The notes under the pieces were generated by a model. It did no database searches. It saw only the letters and a program-made list of their open reading frames with translations, and had not been told where the DNA came from. A DNA stretch of 64,000 bases from Sphingobacteriales bacterium (GTDB lineage Bacteria; Bacteroidota; Bacteroidia; Chitinophagales; CAIOSU01), in contig JAIXUD010000020.1 of assembly GCA_027483645.1 (NCBI GenBank), forward strand, positions 62,001 through 126,000. The letters run 5' to 3'. The translations under genes and the position numbers were made by a program. Shown in pieces: positions 43,879 through 52,727 of this stretch; the first letter of the stretch is position 1; the number at the start of each line of letters is the position of its first letter.

Positions 43879-44024
43879 GTCATGGTGAGCGGAGCCGAAC
43901 CATCCATAACGTAGGTGGCAAAACACCGTTTTTCTATGAAAGGTAATATATCACCGTGTTTCGTGACCGTATTGCGGATGGTTCAGCGGAGTTTATCCTG
44001 AGCTTGTGCTGAAGGGTTCACCAT
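43879..44024. repeat. MITE-like inverted-repeat element
   Basis: Left end CATGGTGAGCGGAGCCGAACCATCC, right part GGATGGTTCAGCGGAG ... TTCACCATG. The inner arms GAACCATCC / GGATGGTTC match exactly; the outer ends CATGGTGA / TTCACCATG match with one mismatch. GAGCGGAG and TCAGCGGAG words recur inside. Related 'gtgagcggag-tcgaacc' repeats are common between genes in many bacteria. It carries no ORF. Confidence 0.55.
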
Positions 44025-44154
44025 GAAACATTGGGAGGACCGAGCATAGTTTGCTCTAAGAGGCTTTTATGGAAGTCGGACGGCTTTGAGCCGTCTGACC
44101 GCAGAACTCCGCTCACCCCTAAGAAGATTGTATTGTTATCACTATATTTAAGCT

Positions 44155-44505
44155 ATGGAAAGCATAAAGGATGTAATTACCGTCGATAGTGAAACTCTAG
44201 GTGGGCAGCCTGTCTTTAAAGGTACTAGGGTTCCCGTGGAGAGCTTGTTTGACCATTTAAAGATGGGCGTATCGCTCAATGAGTTCTTGGATGATTTCCC
44301 TACGGTGAGCAGAGAGCAAGCAGTTAAAGTATTGGAGATTGCAGGAAGGTTAGTTTCCAAACCCTTGCGAAACCCTGCCTACGTGTCATCAAAAGAAGAA
44401 CTTAAGGAACGAATTGAGGTTGGTTTACGGCAAATTGAGCAAGGCAATACGGTTGCTCACGAAGACGTGATAGCATACATCAGTAAACTTAAGCAAGGGA
44501 GGTAA
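44155..44505 (+). CDS. DUF433-domain protein with antitoxin-like C-terminus
   Basis: 116 residues. The N-terminal half is DUF433: ITVDSETLGGQPVFKGTRVPVESLFDHLKMGVSLNEFLDDFPTVS, a helix-turn-helix-like fold common in antitoxin genes. The C-terminal part, ELKERIEVGLRQIEQGNTVAHEDVIAYI, resembles the toxin-binding tail of RelB/ParD-type antitoxins (GLxQxExGxxVxHEEVxxxI). The expected DUF5615/PIN-like or RelE/ParE toxin is not next to it. The stop shares one base with the start of the following lipoprotein gene (TAATG). Regulator of transcription by likelihood; partner unknown. Confidence 0.75.
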   Translation: MESIKDVITVDSETLGGQPVFKGTRVPVESLFDHLKMGVSLNEFLDDFPTVSREQAVKVLEIAGRLVSKPLRNPAYVSSKEELKERIEVGLRQIEQGNTVAHEDVIAYISKLKQGR

Positions 44506-45293
44506 TGGCAAAACATTTTATCGGCCTTATTTTCCTAGCCCTACTCGGCTGCTCACAGCCGCCTAAGCCCATATTACAGCTATCCGACCTCAAAGTGCCC
44601 AACCCTGAAGCAGATGCGCTGCATCGGCAAGGTATTCGGCATGTAATTGCGATGCAAGATTCTAAAAGCGTAGATGGCTTATCCAATGCTAAATTTCGCC
44701 CTTACTACCATTTAATGTACGATTCGCTAGGCCGGATGGTTTTGGATTGGGATAGACAAAGCAGTTGGTCTTTGGGCAACTCTACCAGATATGTGTACAA
44801 ATCTAACGGATGGGCTGATAGCATTATTTATCATTCAGATTTTTCACAGCGTGAAAAACTAAGTTATTTGTACATGCCTAGTTGGCGCATTCTTATGCAA
44901 AGTAGCTGTTGTGTTTATTCCAGCCCTCATTCATTCTGGACATTCGACCGAAAGGGTTATGCTACTTCTTATAAAAATGCAAACGCTACTGTTTATTATG
45001 ATTATGATACTTTGCAGCGGCTAGCTAGCGAAGTCACTGTTGCAAATAATGAATCTCCAGGCTACCTAAGAGATGCCGCAGCAGCGGCAAAGACTTACTT
45101 CTATGTCAATAACGATACCGCCTCACCCCTTAAGCTGATTACGGAAATCCATTTCGACAGGGATACAAACCGATTGAAAAAAAGCTCTGTAAAATATTTC
45201 GATAACAAAGGCCTACCCACCGAGCAGCTCTTTGATGATGGAACCCGGCTTTATTTTTTGTGCTCCGATTCGCTTTATAATAATCAAGATTAA
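44505..45293 (+). CDS. Lipoprotein of unknown function with YD-like motifs
   Basis: 262 residues. Lipoprotein signal LIFLALLGC with Cys near 16. The body contains motifs reminiscent of Rhs/YD repeats (YHLMYDSLGRMVLDWDRQ, YYDYDTLQRLASEV and IHFDRDTNRLKKSSVKYFDNKG), so a strand-rich fold is likely. The ATG overlaps the stop codon of the antitoxin-like gene by one base, so it is translationally coupled to it. No known family recognised. Ends before a bidirectional-looking hairpin at 45329-45356. Confidence 0.7.
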   Translation: MAKHFIGLIFLALLGCSQPPKPILQLSDLKVPNPEADALHRQGIRHVIAMQDSKSVDGLSNAKFRPYYHLMYDSLGRMVLDWDRQSSWSLGNSTRYVYKSNGWADSIIYHSDFSQREKLSYLYMPSWRILMQSSCCVYSSPHSFWTFDRKGYATSYKNANATVYYDYDTLQRLASEVTVANNESPGYLRDAAAAAKTYFYVNNDTASPLKLITEIHFDRDTNRLKKSSVKYFDNKGLPTEQLFDDGTRLYFLCSDSLYNNQD

Positions 45294-45328
45294 AGCTATG
45301 CGCGAAATGGCATTGTTTAAAATACAAG

Positions 45329-45356
45329 CGCCCAGGCAGCTTGTGCTACTTGGGCG
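45329..45356. terminator. Hairpin between convergent genes
   Basis: CGCCCAGGCAGC (45329-45340) pairs with 45345-45356 with one mismatch and one G-T pair around TTGT. It lies between convergent genes and could serve both. Flanking T and A runs are weak. Confidence 0.5.
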
Positions 45357-45386
45357 ATTGTCAGTTGGTTGGTTTTGTGTATTTTA

Positions 45387-45866
45387 TTAGTAGTTTGATA
45401 AAGTAAGTTCTATTGCCTCGCCGGTGCAGGCATCTTTAAGGTTGCCATTTAGTATATAGTATCCGTTCTTTTCTTCATCGGTATACATAGTAAGCGTACC
45501 GCTTGCCTCGCACCATTGCAGGCCATAGGGCAATACATCGGCACCATCATTTATGGCAGCGTAAAAGTACACCTCGTGAACATCTTCGTACACTTTTCCT
45601 GAAACTGTAGAATAGCAAACATATTTTGAGCCATCAATAGTTACCGTCGCTTTCATGGTACCGCTTATGTTATTAAAACTGTTCACACTAAAAGTTACCG
45701 TTTGATAGATAAAACCTTTGCCGCTTGTAGTGTAGCTAGCCTCAAACTCAGTGTAGCCGTTCCAAGTGTCTTTAAGAATATCTGCTACTGTTTGGGCTTT
45801 GGCATCCGTGGAGGGTAGGGTAATAAACAGTGTTGCAAACATCAAAGAAAACAGTAGTGCACGCAT
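45387..45866 (-). CDS. Secreted protein of unknown function
   Basis: 159 residues with signal peptide MRALLFSLMFATLFITLPSTDAKA. The mature part is strand-rich (FEASYTTSGKGFIYQTVTFSVNSFNNISGTMKATVTIDGS), consistent with a small beta-barrel or lipocalin-like fold. No family recognised. Single gene, convergent with the lipoprotein gene. Confidence 0.7.
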   Translation of the reverse strand: MRALLFSLMFATLFITLPSTDAKAQTVADILKDTWNGYTEFEASYTTSGKGFIYQTVTFSVNSFNNISGTMKATVTIDGSKYVCYSTVSGKVYEDVHEVYFYAAINDGADVLPYGLQWCEASGTLTMYTDEEKNGYYILNGNLKDACTGEAIELTLSNY

Positions 45867-46038
45867 AGGTTGATTTTATTGTAAAGCAATTAATATTGGC
45901 TTGCATTGTCACTCCGTTTAGCTAGGTATTTTCAATCAGTGGGGCTACTTATATCGCCCTAATACAAGGAAAACCTGAATATGGAGATAAGGTTATCTCG
46001 CTTACTGCAAAGTCTTTTGCACACAGTGTGTAAAAAAG

Positions 46039-46069
46039 TTGTTTTCCTGTAAATTAAGCCCTACCTTTG
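46039..46069 (+). promoter_or_regulatory. Bacteroidota-type promoter of rpmH
   Basis: TTG (46039-46041), 20-base spacer, TACCTTTG (46062-46069), 35 bp before the rpmH ATG. This is the best-matching promoter in the window. Confidence 0.75.
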
Positions 46070-46104
46070 TAGCCCTTTTGAAATAATACCGAACACTATA
46101 TACC

Positions 46105-46266
46105 ATGAAAAGGACATACCAGCCCTCGAATAGGAAAAGAAAGAATAAGCACGGTTTCCGTGAAAGAATGGCTACCAAAGGTGGACGTGCCGTTATTGCC
46201 GCACGCCGCGCCAAAGGCCGTAAGAAACTAACCGTTTCTGACGAGGTGAAGGGCCTGAAAGGGTAA
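46105..46266 (+). CDS. rpmH: 50S ribosomal protein L34
   Basis: 53 residues, starting [18 protein letters not shown] and continuing [29 protein letters not shown], the invariant L34 sequence. Small basic protein of the large ribosomal subunit. It lies in the classic order rpmH-rnpA-yidD, with its own promoter at 46039-46069. Confidence 0.97.
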   Translation: MKRTYQPSNRKRKNKHGFRERMATKGGRAVIAARRAKGRKKLTVSDEVKGLKG

Positions 46267-46311
46267 GCACACTGCAACGCCCATTTTTCTAGGTAAACAA
46301 ACCTGCTGAAT

Positions 46312-46719
46312 ATGCCAGCACAACTGCCATATAAGCAAAGTTTCAAGAAAAGCGAGCGGCTGAAAAGCAGCAAAGCCATCGAACAACTGTTTGAGAAGGG
46401 TACTTCCGTTTCGGAGTACCCTTTCAAGTTTCTGTGGCTCCCATCTACCAATCAAGCGGCACCAGTGCAAACCTGCATAGCAGTGCCCAAGCGCAAAATA
46501 CGGGAGGCCAATGGCCGTAACCTAATGAAGCGTCGCATAAAGGAATCTTTCCGCCGCTGCAAGGGTTTGCTATACGAGCACCTAGATGCCAAGAGCCACC
46601 ACCTTTCCTTGGTAATACTCTATACCGGCCCGCCAGATATGGCATATGCCAAGGTGGACGAGGCCCTACAGCGTGGGTTGCTAAAACTAGCCAAACAGCA
46701 CCATGAAGCGACTCCTTAG
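46312..46719 (+). CDS. rnpA: Ribonuclease P protein component
   Basis: 135 residues. Starts with the family's [23 protein letters not shown]. The RNA-binding signature is [23 protein letters not shown] (RNR motif). It activates the catalytic RNA that trims the 5' ends of tRNA precursors. It lies 45 bp after rpmH and overlaps yidD by 17 bp. Confidence 0.96.
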   Translation: MPAQLPYKQSFKKSERLKSSKAIEQLFEKGTSVSEYPFKFLWLPSTNQAAPVQTCIAVPKRKIREANGRNLMKRRIKESFRRCKGLLYEHLDAKSHHLSLVILYTGPPDMAYAKVDEALQRGLLKLAKQHHEATP

Positions 46720-46924
46720 TTGGCCGTTTATCATCCTCATCAAAGCATACAAGCTTATTATCTCGCCGTGGGTGCCTAGCAGTTGCCGCTACACGCCTAC
46801 GTGCAGCCAATATGGTATTGAGGCGTTTCAGAAACATGGCCCTATAAAGGGTTTTTGGCTTACGGCTAAGCGCATAGGTAGCTGCCACCCTTGGGGCGGC
46901 CACGGGCACGACCCGGTACCATAG
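46703..46924 (+). CDS. yidD: Membrane protein insertion efficiency factor YidD
   Basis: 73 residues, the usual length. Contains the family pattern [31 protein letters not shown] with three conserved cysteines and [17 protein letters not shown] at the end. Assists YidC-mediated membrane insertion. It overlaps the 3' end of rnpA. The yidC gene, often next, is not in this window. Confidence 0.96.
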   Translation: MKRLLSWPFIILIKAYKLIISPWVPSSCRYTPTCSQYGIEAFQKHGPIKGFWLTAKRIGSCHPWGGHGHDPVP

Positions 46925-46931
46925 CGGTAAC

Positions 46932-47067
46932 GTCCCTCACCCCAACCCTCTCCCTGAGGGAGAGGGAGCTTTTTACTTTGTAAAAACAAACAGTATTTAT
47001 TATAAAGCGAGCCGAATGCGAGGCGTACAAGTTTCCCTCTCCCCTGGGGAGAGGCTAGGTGAGGGAC
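46932..47067. repeat. MITE-like element with CCCTCACCCC / GGTGAGGG ends
   Basis: A 136-bp element with exact 10-bp terminal inverted repeats GTCCCTCACC (46932-46941) and GGTGAGGGAC (47058-47067). Inside, CCCTCTCCCTGAGGGAGAGGG and CCTCTCCCCTGGGGAGAGG form two further hairpins. This is a widely seen intergenic repeat type. It occupies the convergent gap between yidD and the TPR gene and may act as a terminator for both. Confidence 0.75.
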
Positions 47068-47081
47068 CGATAACATGTGCT

Positions 47082-49193
47082 TTACTTCACCGCCTTCAAC
47101 TGCTCAGCCCTTTGTAGATATTCCTGGCCTTTGGCTGCATCTCCCAATTGGTTGTATGATGCGGCAAGGTTGGCATAGAAAGCCGCATACTTAGGGTCTA
47201 TTTTTATGCCCGCTTCGCTGGCTTTAATGCTGTTTTGGAAATCGCCCATCATGCCATAAGCTACCCCTAAGTCCTCATAATAGTAGGTTACCTTAGGGTT
47301 CATGGAAATGGCTTTATTTATTTTTTCCACCGCCAGACCTAGGTTGTTTTGCTTTTGGCCGGCATACTTGCCCCAGCGGTAATATACTTCTGCCTTGTTT
47401 TGCTCAATAGCCAAGCCTTGCTTTTGTTGGTCTTCAGGGTTTTTGCCTGCCAGTTTGCTTTTGGAAATATCCAAGTACCGCAAGGCATCCTCAAACTTAT
47501 TCAAGTCCCTTGATACGATGGCTAGGTTGAAGTATGCATCAAAAGAGTTTTCGTTAAATTCCGCTGCTTTGGAATAGCATTCTGCCGCTCCTGCTAGGTC
47601 TTCGTTCTTTTTGTACTTTACGTTACCCAACAACAGCCACGCGTTGGCATATATAGGGTGTATTTCGATGGCTTTCTTTAACGATACTTCAGCCTCGGTA
47701 AGGTACTGATTTTTGCGCTCGGGCGTACCTGCGGTATCGCTGGCGGTATATAGCTCGCCTCCCCAAGCATTACTTACCTTGGCACTGTTGGGCGAGTTTT
47801 TTACATCAGTACCGAAAAGCACAAAGTCGTTTTTCCAAACTGGATTGCGCGTAATGGTTTTAACTGAGTATCCAAGTAATATGACCCCCAATATTATCAG
47901 CAGCGGCTGGGCGTTTAGTACGCGGGCATAGCTCCAGTCTTTGGTTTTGAGGTAGTTGGTGGCCTTCACCAACAATACAGCAGCCACGATGGCAAACCCT
48001 AATGATGGCATAAACACAAAGCGCTCGTTCATGGCGATACCCACACTGAACAATACGTTGGATACAATGGAAATAGTGATAAGGAAGTAGAAGATGCCGA
48101 AAGCGATTGGGCTCTTTTTGATCATGCCATATACGGCATAGGCCAAAATGCCCAGCCACATTACAAAAGGCAAGGTGGCCTGCCAGTCTTTCCAAGTATA
48201 GATGGGTACCTGCCAAGGGTAGTAATCGTGCGTAAGTGGGTGCGGGAACAGCAGTAGCTGCAAATATTTGCCGAAGGTAAAGGCCACGGTTGCTAGGCGG
48301 TCGCTAGCTGTGCTGAATGCAAACGGGTCGTTCAGTATTTCATAGGTTTTGCTATTGGTATCAATGGCTGGCAAAAAGTTGTTTCGAATCAAGAAGTAAA
48401 CGCCGACAGCCGCACCCAGCGAAATAACCAGCGAAACGGCCTTAAATGGCTTTAAATCCCTAAAGAAGAAGTAGTACACTAGCGGGATAACGGCTAGGTA
48501 GGTAATAGCGTTTTCTTTGCTCAATATGGCTATTAAAAAAACCGGAATGGCTGCCAGCAGGTATGCTATCTTACTGGTTTCCATATACCGTATGCACAGG
48601 TATAGCGCCCCAATGGCGCCGAGCATGCCCATTATCTCATCCCGCCCCTTAATGTTGGCCACCGCCTCGGTATGTATGGGGTGCGCGGTGAAGATGAGGG
48701 TGGCTATAAACGGCACGGTAAGCCAAGCATACTGCCCCTCAAACTTCGACCTAAAGAGCCGCTGCAAGGTGAGCAATATCAACACACAAGTAATGCCGTA
48801 AAGGATGACGTTGTTGAGGTGGTATATCCACGGACTTTCAAGCCCGAACAACTGGTGCTCAATAGCAAACGTAACCATGCTGATGGGCCTATACCGGCCA
48901 CCGATAACAAAGGCATAGTTGGGGCCAAAGAAACCATGAAATGCATCGGTGGTCATTATCTCATCAATACCCGCCACACCTTGTTTGGTAAAGGTGTTTT
49001 TGGTGAGCACTATCATATCATCAAGTGCGTACTGGTTGCCTAGCGTGTTGGCATACAATACAAATGCCGTAAGGAAAATGGCCAAGCACTGCCACTTCAA
49101 CCAAGGCTTGCCAACTTGGTTATGCAATGGCTGTACAACGGGCCTTTCAGGCTCTATATCAAACTGTTTCTTTTGCGAACTCTTCTTTCCCAT
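47082..49193 (-). CDS. TMTC-like membrane protein with C-terminal TPR repeats
   Basis: 703 residues. N-terminal membrane region of about 11 segments (35-450) with an early periplasmic loop LDDMIVLTKNTFTKQG carrying an acidic pair as in GT-C enzymes, and the later DYYPWQVPIYTWKDW region like DUF1736 of TMTC proteins. The last about 230 residues are six or so TPR repeats (AIEIHPIYANAWLLLGNVKY...; AGIKIDPKYAAFYANLAASYNQLGD). Relatives are O-mannosyltransferase-like, but the acceptor here is unknown. Preceded by the PhoD terminator. Confidence 0.82.
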   Translation of the reverse strand: MGKKSSQKKQFDIEPERPVVQPLHNQVGKPWLKWQCLAIFLTAFVLYANTLGNQYALDDMIVLTKNTFTKQGVAGIDEIMTTDAFHGFFGPNYAFVIGGRYRPISMVTFAIEHQLFGLESPWIYHLNNVILYGITCVLILLTLQRLFRSKFEGQYAWLTVPFIATLIFTAHPIHTEAVANIKGRDEIMGMLGAIGALYLCIRYMETSKIAYLLAAIPVFLIAILSKENAITYLAVIPLVYYFFFRDLKPFKAVSLVISLGAAVGVYFLIRNNFLPAIDTNSKTYEILNDPFAFSTASDRLATVAFTFGKYLQLLLFPHPLTHDYYPWQVPIYTWKDWQATLPFVMWLGILAYAVYGMIKKSPIAFGIFYFLITISIVSNVLFSVGIAMNERFVFMPSLGFAIVAAVLLVKATNYLKTKDWSYARVLNAQPLLIILGVILLGYSVKTITRNPVWKNDFVLFGTDVKNSPNSAKVSNAWGGELYTASDTAGTPERKNQYLTEAEVSLKKAIEIHPIYANAWLLLGNVKYKKNEDLAGAAECYSKAAEFNENSFDAYFNLAIVSRDLNKFEDALRYLDISKSKLAGKNPEDQQKQGLAIEQNKAEVYYRWGKYAGQKQNNLGLAVEKINKAISMNPKVTYYYEDLGVAYGMMGDFQNSIKASEAGIKIDPKYAAFYANLAASYNQLGDAAKGQEYLQRAEQLKAVK

Positions 49194-49281
49194 AACAGTG
49201 GTTGCTGCGTTTCTATGTAGAACACATACAAATTAAGCCTGTATTTGGCAGACGGGCAACTTTAGGACACAATTAGAAACA

Positions 49282-49315
49282 CAAATGGCTAAACGGATGC
49301 CCATTTAGCCATTTG
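49282..49315 (-). terminator. Hairpin between phoD and the TPR gene
   Basis: CAAATGGCTAAA (49282-49293) pairs perfectly with 49304-49315 around a 10-base loop. Read on the minus strand, it follows the phoD stop by 25 bp and is trailed by TGTTTCT. Probably the phoD terminator. Confidence 0.65.
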
Positions 49316-49340
49316 GAAGTATTTTATCTCAACGTATTGC

Positions 49341-51206
49341 TTACTCTACTTTCACAATTTGCTTGCGGTAGGTGTGGGTACCGTTGTCCATTACCAATAT
49401 ATAGTTTCCAGCGGGTAGTTTGCTACCATCCACATTGGCAAGGTTTACGCCTTCGGTGCGGGTACCAAGGTCTTGTACCGATACTTGCTTGCCTGCCAAA
49501 TCATAAATGATGGCATTAACGCTAGCGGCGTTCTCCAAATAAAACTGCACTACAAACTTATCATGGAACGGGTTAGGGAACGCGCCCAGCAACACCAACT
49601 CGGTGCTTTGCGGCTGTTGTATGCCCACAGGGCCAGTTGGCATTTTAGGGGCCAGTGGTGGGTAGGTATTGGCAGCTGTGGTTGGTGTGCCCTGCGTAAG
49701 GGTGTTGTCTCCATCATTGGTGTACCATCCCTCTTGGAAGCTGGTAGTGGTATCAATAGTGGCAATGGTATTTACTGCATAAAAGTCACCTTGCGCTTTG
49801 GTAGCATTTACATCAAGTATTAGATAACCCCTTTTCGTAAGGTCTACATACTGAACGTGAGGAAGTAGGTTAGAAATCACTGCACCCGATACCGGAAAGT
49901 TACCGGAACTTGAAGTAATACTGGTAGTTACAAACTCCACGCCTACAGCAGTGGCGCCGCTTAACAGGTTATTGGCCCAAGCAGTATGTATGTCGCCAGT
50001 AAGCACCACCATATTGTCAATGTCATTATCAATAATATTATTGTATATACGGTCACGTTCTGCCCTGTAGCCATCCCACTGATCGGGGTTAAGTACGGTA
50101 CCTGCAAGTGATAATGGTGCCATCATCACTTGGTTGGCAATAATCTTCCATTGGATGGTAGTATCTTGCAGTTGCAGCTCCAGCCAGTCGGCTTGGTCAG
50201 CACCCAGCATCGTGCGGTTAGGGTCGGCCATTACAGCATTATCGCTGCTTTCCTCTTCACGGCCTTCAATACGGGTATCAATTACTATAATGTTGGCTAA
50301 GTTGCCGTAGCGTATGGTGCGGTATCCGCGAAACTGGTTCGGCGCCGCTTGGTCTCGTATAGGCATCCACTCAAAGTAAGCGGTTTTAGAGTTGTCCAAC
50401 CTATCTTCCCAAAGGCCTTCGCCAGCATCATGGTTTTCAGCACCGCCGCTCCAACTGTTGTTGGCACTTTCGTGGTCATCCCAAATGGTTATAAAAGGGT
50501 AGTTCTGGTGTAGGCCACGTAATTGCTCGTCCAGGTGATAGTGGCTAAAACGGCCGCGGTAGTCGCTCAAGGTAGTAATCTCATTCACAGGCTCATGCTC
50601 GCGGCCTGGTACTGCACCGCCAACGGCATATTCGTATATATAATCACCCAGGTGTATCACCGCATCAATATCGTTGCGGTACATGAGGTGCGCATAGGCA
50701 TTGTAGTAGCCGTTTTCATAATCGGAGCATGATACTACACCAAAGCGCAGGTTGTTCACGTTGCCGGTTGGGGCGGTTTTGGTACGGCCAGTAAGGGAGT
50801 AGCGGCCATTGTATTGAAAGCGGTAATAGTAAAATGTGTTTTGCTGTAGGCCTTGCACGTCAATCTTTACCGTAAAGTCCTTGTCGCCGTCGGTGGAGAA
50901 GGGGCCACTATCAATAGTGTTTTGAAAATTGGTATCCGTAGCCACATACCATACACCGCTAATTACGCCAGTATCGGGCGTAGTAATACGGGTCCAGATA
51001 ATTACGGCATCAGCCAGCGGGTCGCCAGAGGCCACACCGTGGTAGAAGGGGGCCAAAGCCGTATCAAGGCTCAATCGTTTAAGGCTTGCATAATCTTGGG
51101 CTTGGGAAAAGAAGGGCACAAGAGCCATGGCCAACAATAGGCCAGTAAGGTAGAGGTTGCGCAACATGTATAAGCAGGTTTTTTTAAGTTGCTTAAAGTT
51201 AGGCAT
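49341..51206 (-). CDS. PhoD-family alkaline phosphatase with T9SS type A C-terminal domain
   Basis: 621 residues; a start at the internal Met 14 (51167) would also keep the signal peptide LYLTGLLLAMALVPFFSQAQ. The PhoD N-terminal Ig-like domain begins FYHGVASGDPLADAVIIWTRI. Catalytic domain: VSCSDYENGYYNAY, VIHLGDYIYEY (metal site), IWDDHESANNSWSGG, VVLTGDIHTAW. The C-terminus (about 545-621, LGAFPNPFHDKFVVQFYLE ... LPAGNYILVMDNG ... KQIVKVE) is the type A sorting signal. Extracellular phosphodiester/phosphomonoester hydrolysis is the family role, so this likely serves phosphate scavenging on the cell surface. Confidence 0.93.
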   Translation of the reverse strand: MPNFKQLKKTCLYMLRNLYLTGLLLAMALVPFFSQAQDYASLKRLSLDTALAPFYHGVASGDPLADAVIIWTRITTPDTGVISGVWYVATDTNFQNTIDSGPFSTDGDKDFTVKIDVQGLQQNTFYYYRFQYNGRYSLTGRTKTAPTGNVNNLRFGVVSCSDYENGYYNAYAHLMYRNDIDAVIHLGDYIYEYAVGGAVPGREHEPVNEITTLSDYRGRFSHYHLDEQLRGLHQNYPFITIWDDHESANNSWSGGAENHDAGEGLWEDRLDNSKTAYFEWMPIRDQAAPNQFRGYRTIRYGNLANIIVIDTRIEGREEESSDNAVMADPNRTMLGADQADWLELQLQDTTIQWKIIANQVMMAPLSLAGTVLNPDQWDGYRAERDRIYNNIIDNDIDNMVVLTGDIHTAWANNLLSGATAVGVEFVTTSITSSSGNFPVSGAVISNLLPHVQYVDLTKRGYLILDVNATKAQGDFYAVNTIATIDTTTSFQEGWYTNDGDNTLTQGTPTTAANTYPPLAPKMPTGPVGIQQPQSTELVLLGAFPNPFHDKFVVQFYLENAASVNAIIYDLAGKQVSVQDLGTRTEGVNLANVDGSKLPAGNYILVMDNGTHTYRKQIVKVE

Positions 51207-51336
51207 TTATCCCACGGCTGCAAAAGCAGGTAAGTTAATTTTATGCAATGGTTTCAGATGGCATCAACATTATTGAGCTATTTATAATATACGAGCTATT
51301 GGGGCGTTTTGTATCTTGAAGAAACAAAGCGCGCGC

Positions 51337-51780
51337 ATGAAGAACTTTGATACCTTTCTAAAGGCTGGTACCTTAGCCGTATTTATACTGCTGATAGGTG
51401 CATTTGTGGTTTTGAAGGCCGGTTTAGGGCAAGATAAAGTTGACGAGGTGAGCGTAATCGAAGTTCCCCTTTCCAGCAGCAAATCCGCCATAATGATGAA
51501 TGATAACAACTTGGCATTGTTGGCCGAAGTTGATAGTGAAAAGGTGAAAGCCGATACAGTGGCTTTGCCCCAAACTATTAAAACCGATATACCCCGGCCA
51601 AAGTTTAGTGCTCAAAATTATGCAGCAAGCTCAAAATCGATGATGGTTTTGCAACCAGGCGATTTGTTTTATGTAAAGCAGCTTACCTTATTTGAAAAGT
51701 TTGGCCTCCCTGAGCCTTTCAGCCCCCACAAGCCATTTATTATCGATTCGGTTAACCTTTTAAATCCAATCAGAGAATAG
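51337..51780 (+). CDS. Single-pass membrane protein, unrecognised
   Basis: 147 residues from the ATG at 51337 (MKNFDTFLKAG); the reading from 51316 would need a TTG. One transmembrane segment at about 9-28. The soluble rest is low in recognisable motifs: SVIEVPLSSSKSAIMMNDNN, then a Pro/Lys-rich stretch and KFGLPEPFSPHKPF. It abuts the sterol-desaturase-like gene with no gap, so the two are co-translated. Confidence 0.6.
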   Translation: MKNFDTFLKAGTLAVFILLIGAFVVLKAGLGQDKVDEVSVIEVPLSSSKSAIMMNDNNLALLAEVDSEKVKADTVALPQTIKTDIPRPKFSAQNYAASSKSMMVLQPGDLFYVKQLTLFEKFGLPEPFSPHKPFIIDSVNLLNPIRE

Positions 51781-52659
51781 ATGGAGGATTTGATGCCACA
51801 GGTTCAAGCGGTTGGGTTAAGCTTTGCTTTTCTGGTGCTGGTATTCCTACCCATGGAAAAGGTATTCCCTGCCAAGAAAGGCCAACCCTTCTTCCGCCCG
51901 CATTGGGTGCTCGATTTGTGCTTTTTCTTAGGCCAATACCTGCTGTGGAGCGGGTTGGTTACTTGGGTGCTGTTCCAGTTCAATACGCAGCTTTTTGGCA
52001 GTGTACCACACGGCTTTAGGGCGATGGTGGCCTCACAGCCTTTTTGGTTGCAGGTAGTTGAGGTGGTGGTGCTTAGCGACTTCCTCATATATTGGGGCCA
52101 TCGTTTGCAGCACAATGTAGACTTCCTATGGCGTTTCCACAAAGTACACCACAGTGCCGAGCACCTAGATTGGTTGGCCGCCCACCGCGAGCACCCGTTA
52201 GATTCTATTTATACCATCGGGCTTATCAATCTTCCTGCTATGCTGCTGGGCTTTCCACTGGTTGCCATTGCTGGCTTTATCGCTTTCAGGGGTATTTGGG
52301 CGGTGTACATCCACTCCAATGTGCGGCTGCCCATCGGGCCGTTCCGTATGCTAATAGGGGCGCCCGAGCTGCACCATTGGCACCATGACCTCGACCGAAA
52401 GGCAGGCAACTATGCCAACATCTCCCCACTGATGGATGTCATCTTCGGTACCTATGTATGCCCCAACCACGAGCCGGAGAAGTTCGGTATCCATGAGGAA
52501 TTTCCTAAAAGCTACCTTGGCCAAATGGTGCACCCGCTACTGCCCGAAAAGGTAGCCCAGCGTTTTCGCTGGAAGTTGCGTGAAGACCGCCAACCTTTAG
52601 AAACCATTACCAGCCCATCGGTTAGCACCCCCTTATCACCAGAGTTAACCAGTCCATAA
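51781..52659 (+). CDS. Fatty acid hydroxylase / sterol desaturase superfamily protein
   Basis: 292 residues with about five transmembrane segments. The di-iron histidine boxes are HRLQH (about 107-111), HKVHHS (about 120-125) and, after a later HSN, APELHHWHHDLDR (about 192-204), with a fourth His in HPLLP beyond it. The family hydroxylates or desaturates membrane lipids, sterols or carotenoids. In a phylum that makes sphingolipids and hydroxy fatty acids this could act on lipid tails, but that is only inferred. It starts directly at the stop of the preceding gene. Confidence 0.88.
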   Translation: MEDLMPQVQAVGLSFAFLVLVFLPMEKVFPAKKGQPFFRPHWVLDLCFFLGQYLLWSGLVTWVLFQFNTQLFGSVPHGFRAMVASQPFWLQVVEVVVLSDFLIYWGHRLQHNVDFLWRFHKVHHSAEHLDWLAAHREHPLDSIYTIGLINLPAMLLGFPLVAIAGFIAFRGIWAVYIHSNVRLPIGPFRMLIGAPELHHWHHDLDRKAGNYANISPLMDVIFGTYVCPNHEPEKFGIHEEFPKSYLGQMVHPLLPEKVAQRFRWKLREDRQPLETITSPSVSTPLSPELTSP

Positions 52660-52727
52660 TCCATCTTAAAAATTCTTCCAAAACCGCATTTTTTTAAAAG
52701 AACTAAAAAACACTATCTTTAAAATCT

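Larger units (their letters stand above)
43753..44154. other. 402-bp repeat-rich gap after rho
   Basis: Apart from the rho terminator and a mobile-type inverted-repeat element (43879-44024), it holds a near-perfect 11-bp hairpin GTCGGACGGCT / AGCCGTCTGAC (44075-44099) with no T-run, then a CTCCGCTCACC word that echoes the element's end. A TATATTTA box precedes the next gene. Confidence 0.5.

Noticed and set aside
44075-44099. Hairpin considered as a terminator
   Set aside because: No T-run on either strand and no gene ending close by.
44505-45293. Lipoprotein considered as a toxin of the DUF433 gene
   Set aside because: It has a lipoprotein signal and strand-rich YD-like motifs, with no PIN, RelE or ParE features; kept only as an open question.
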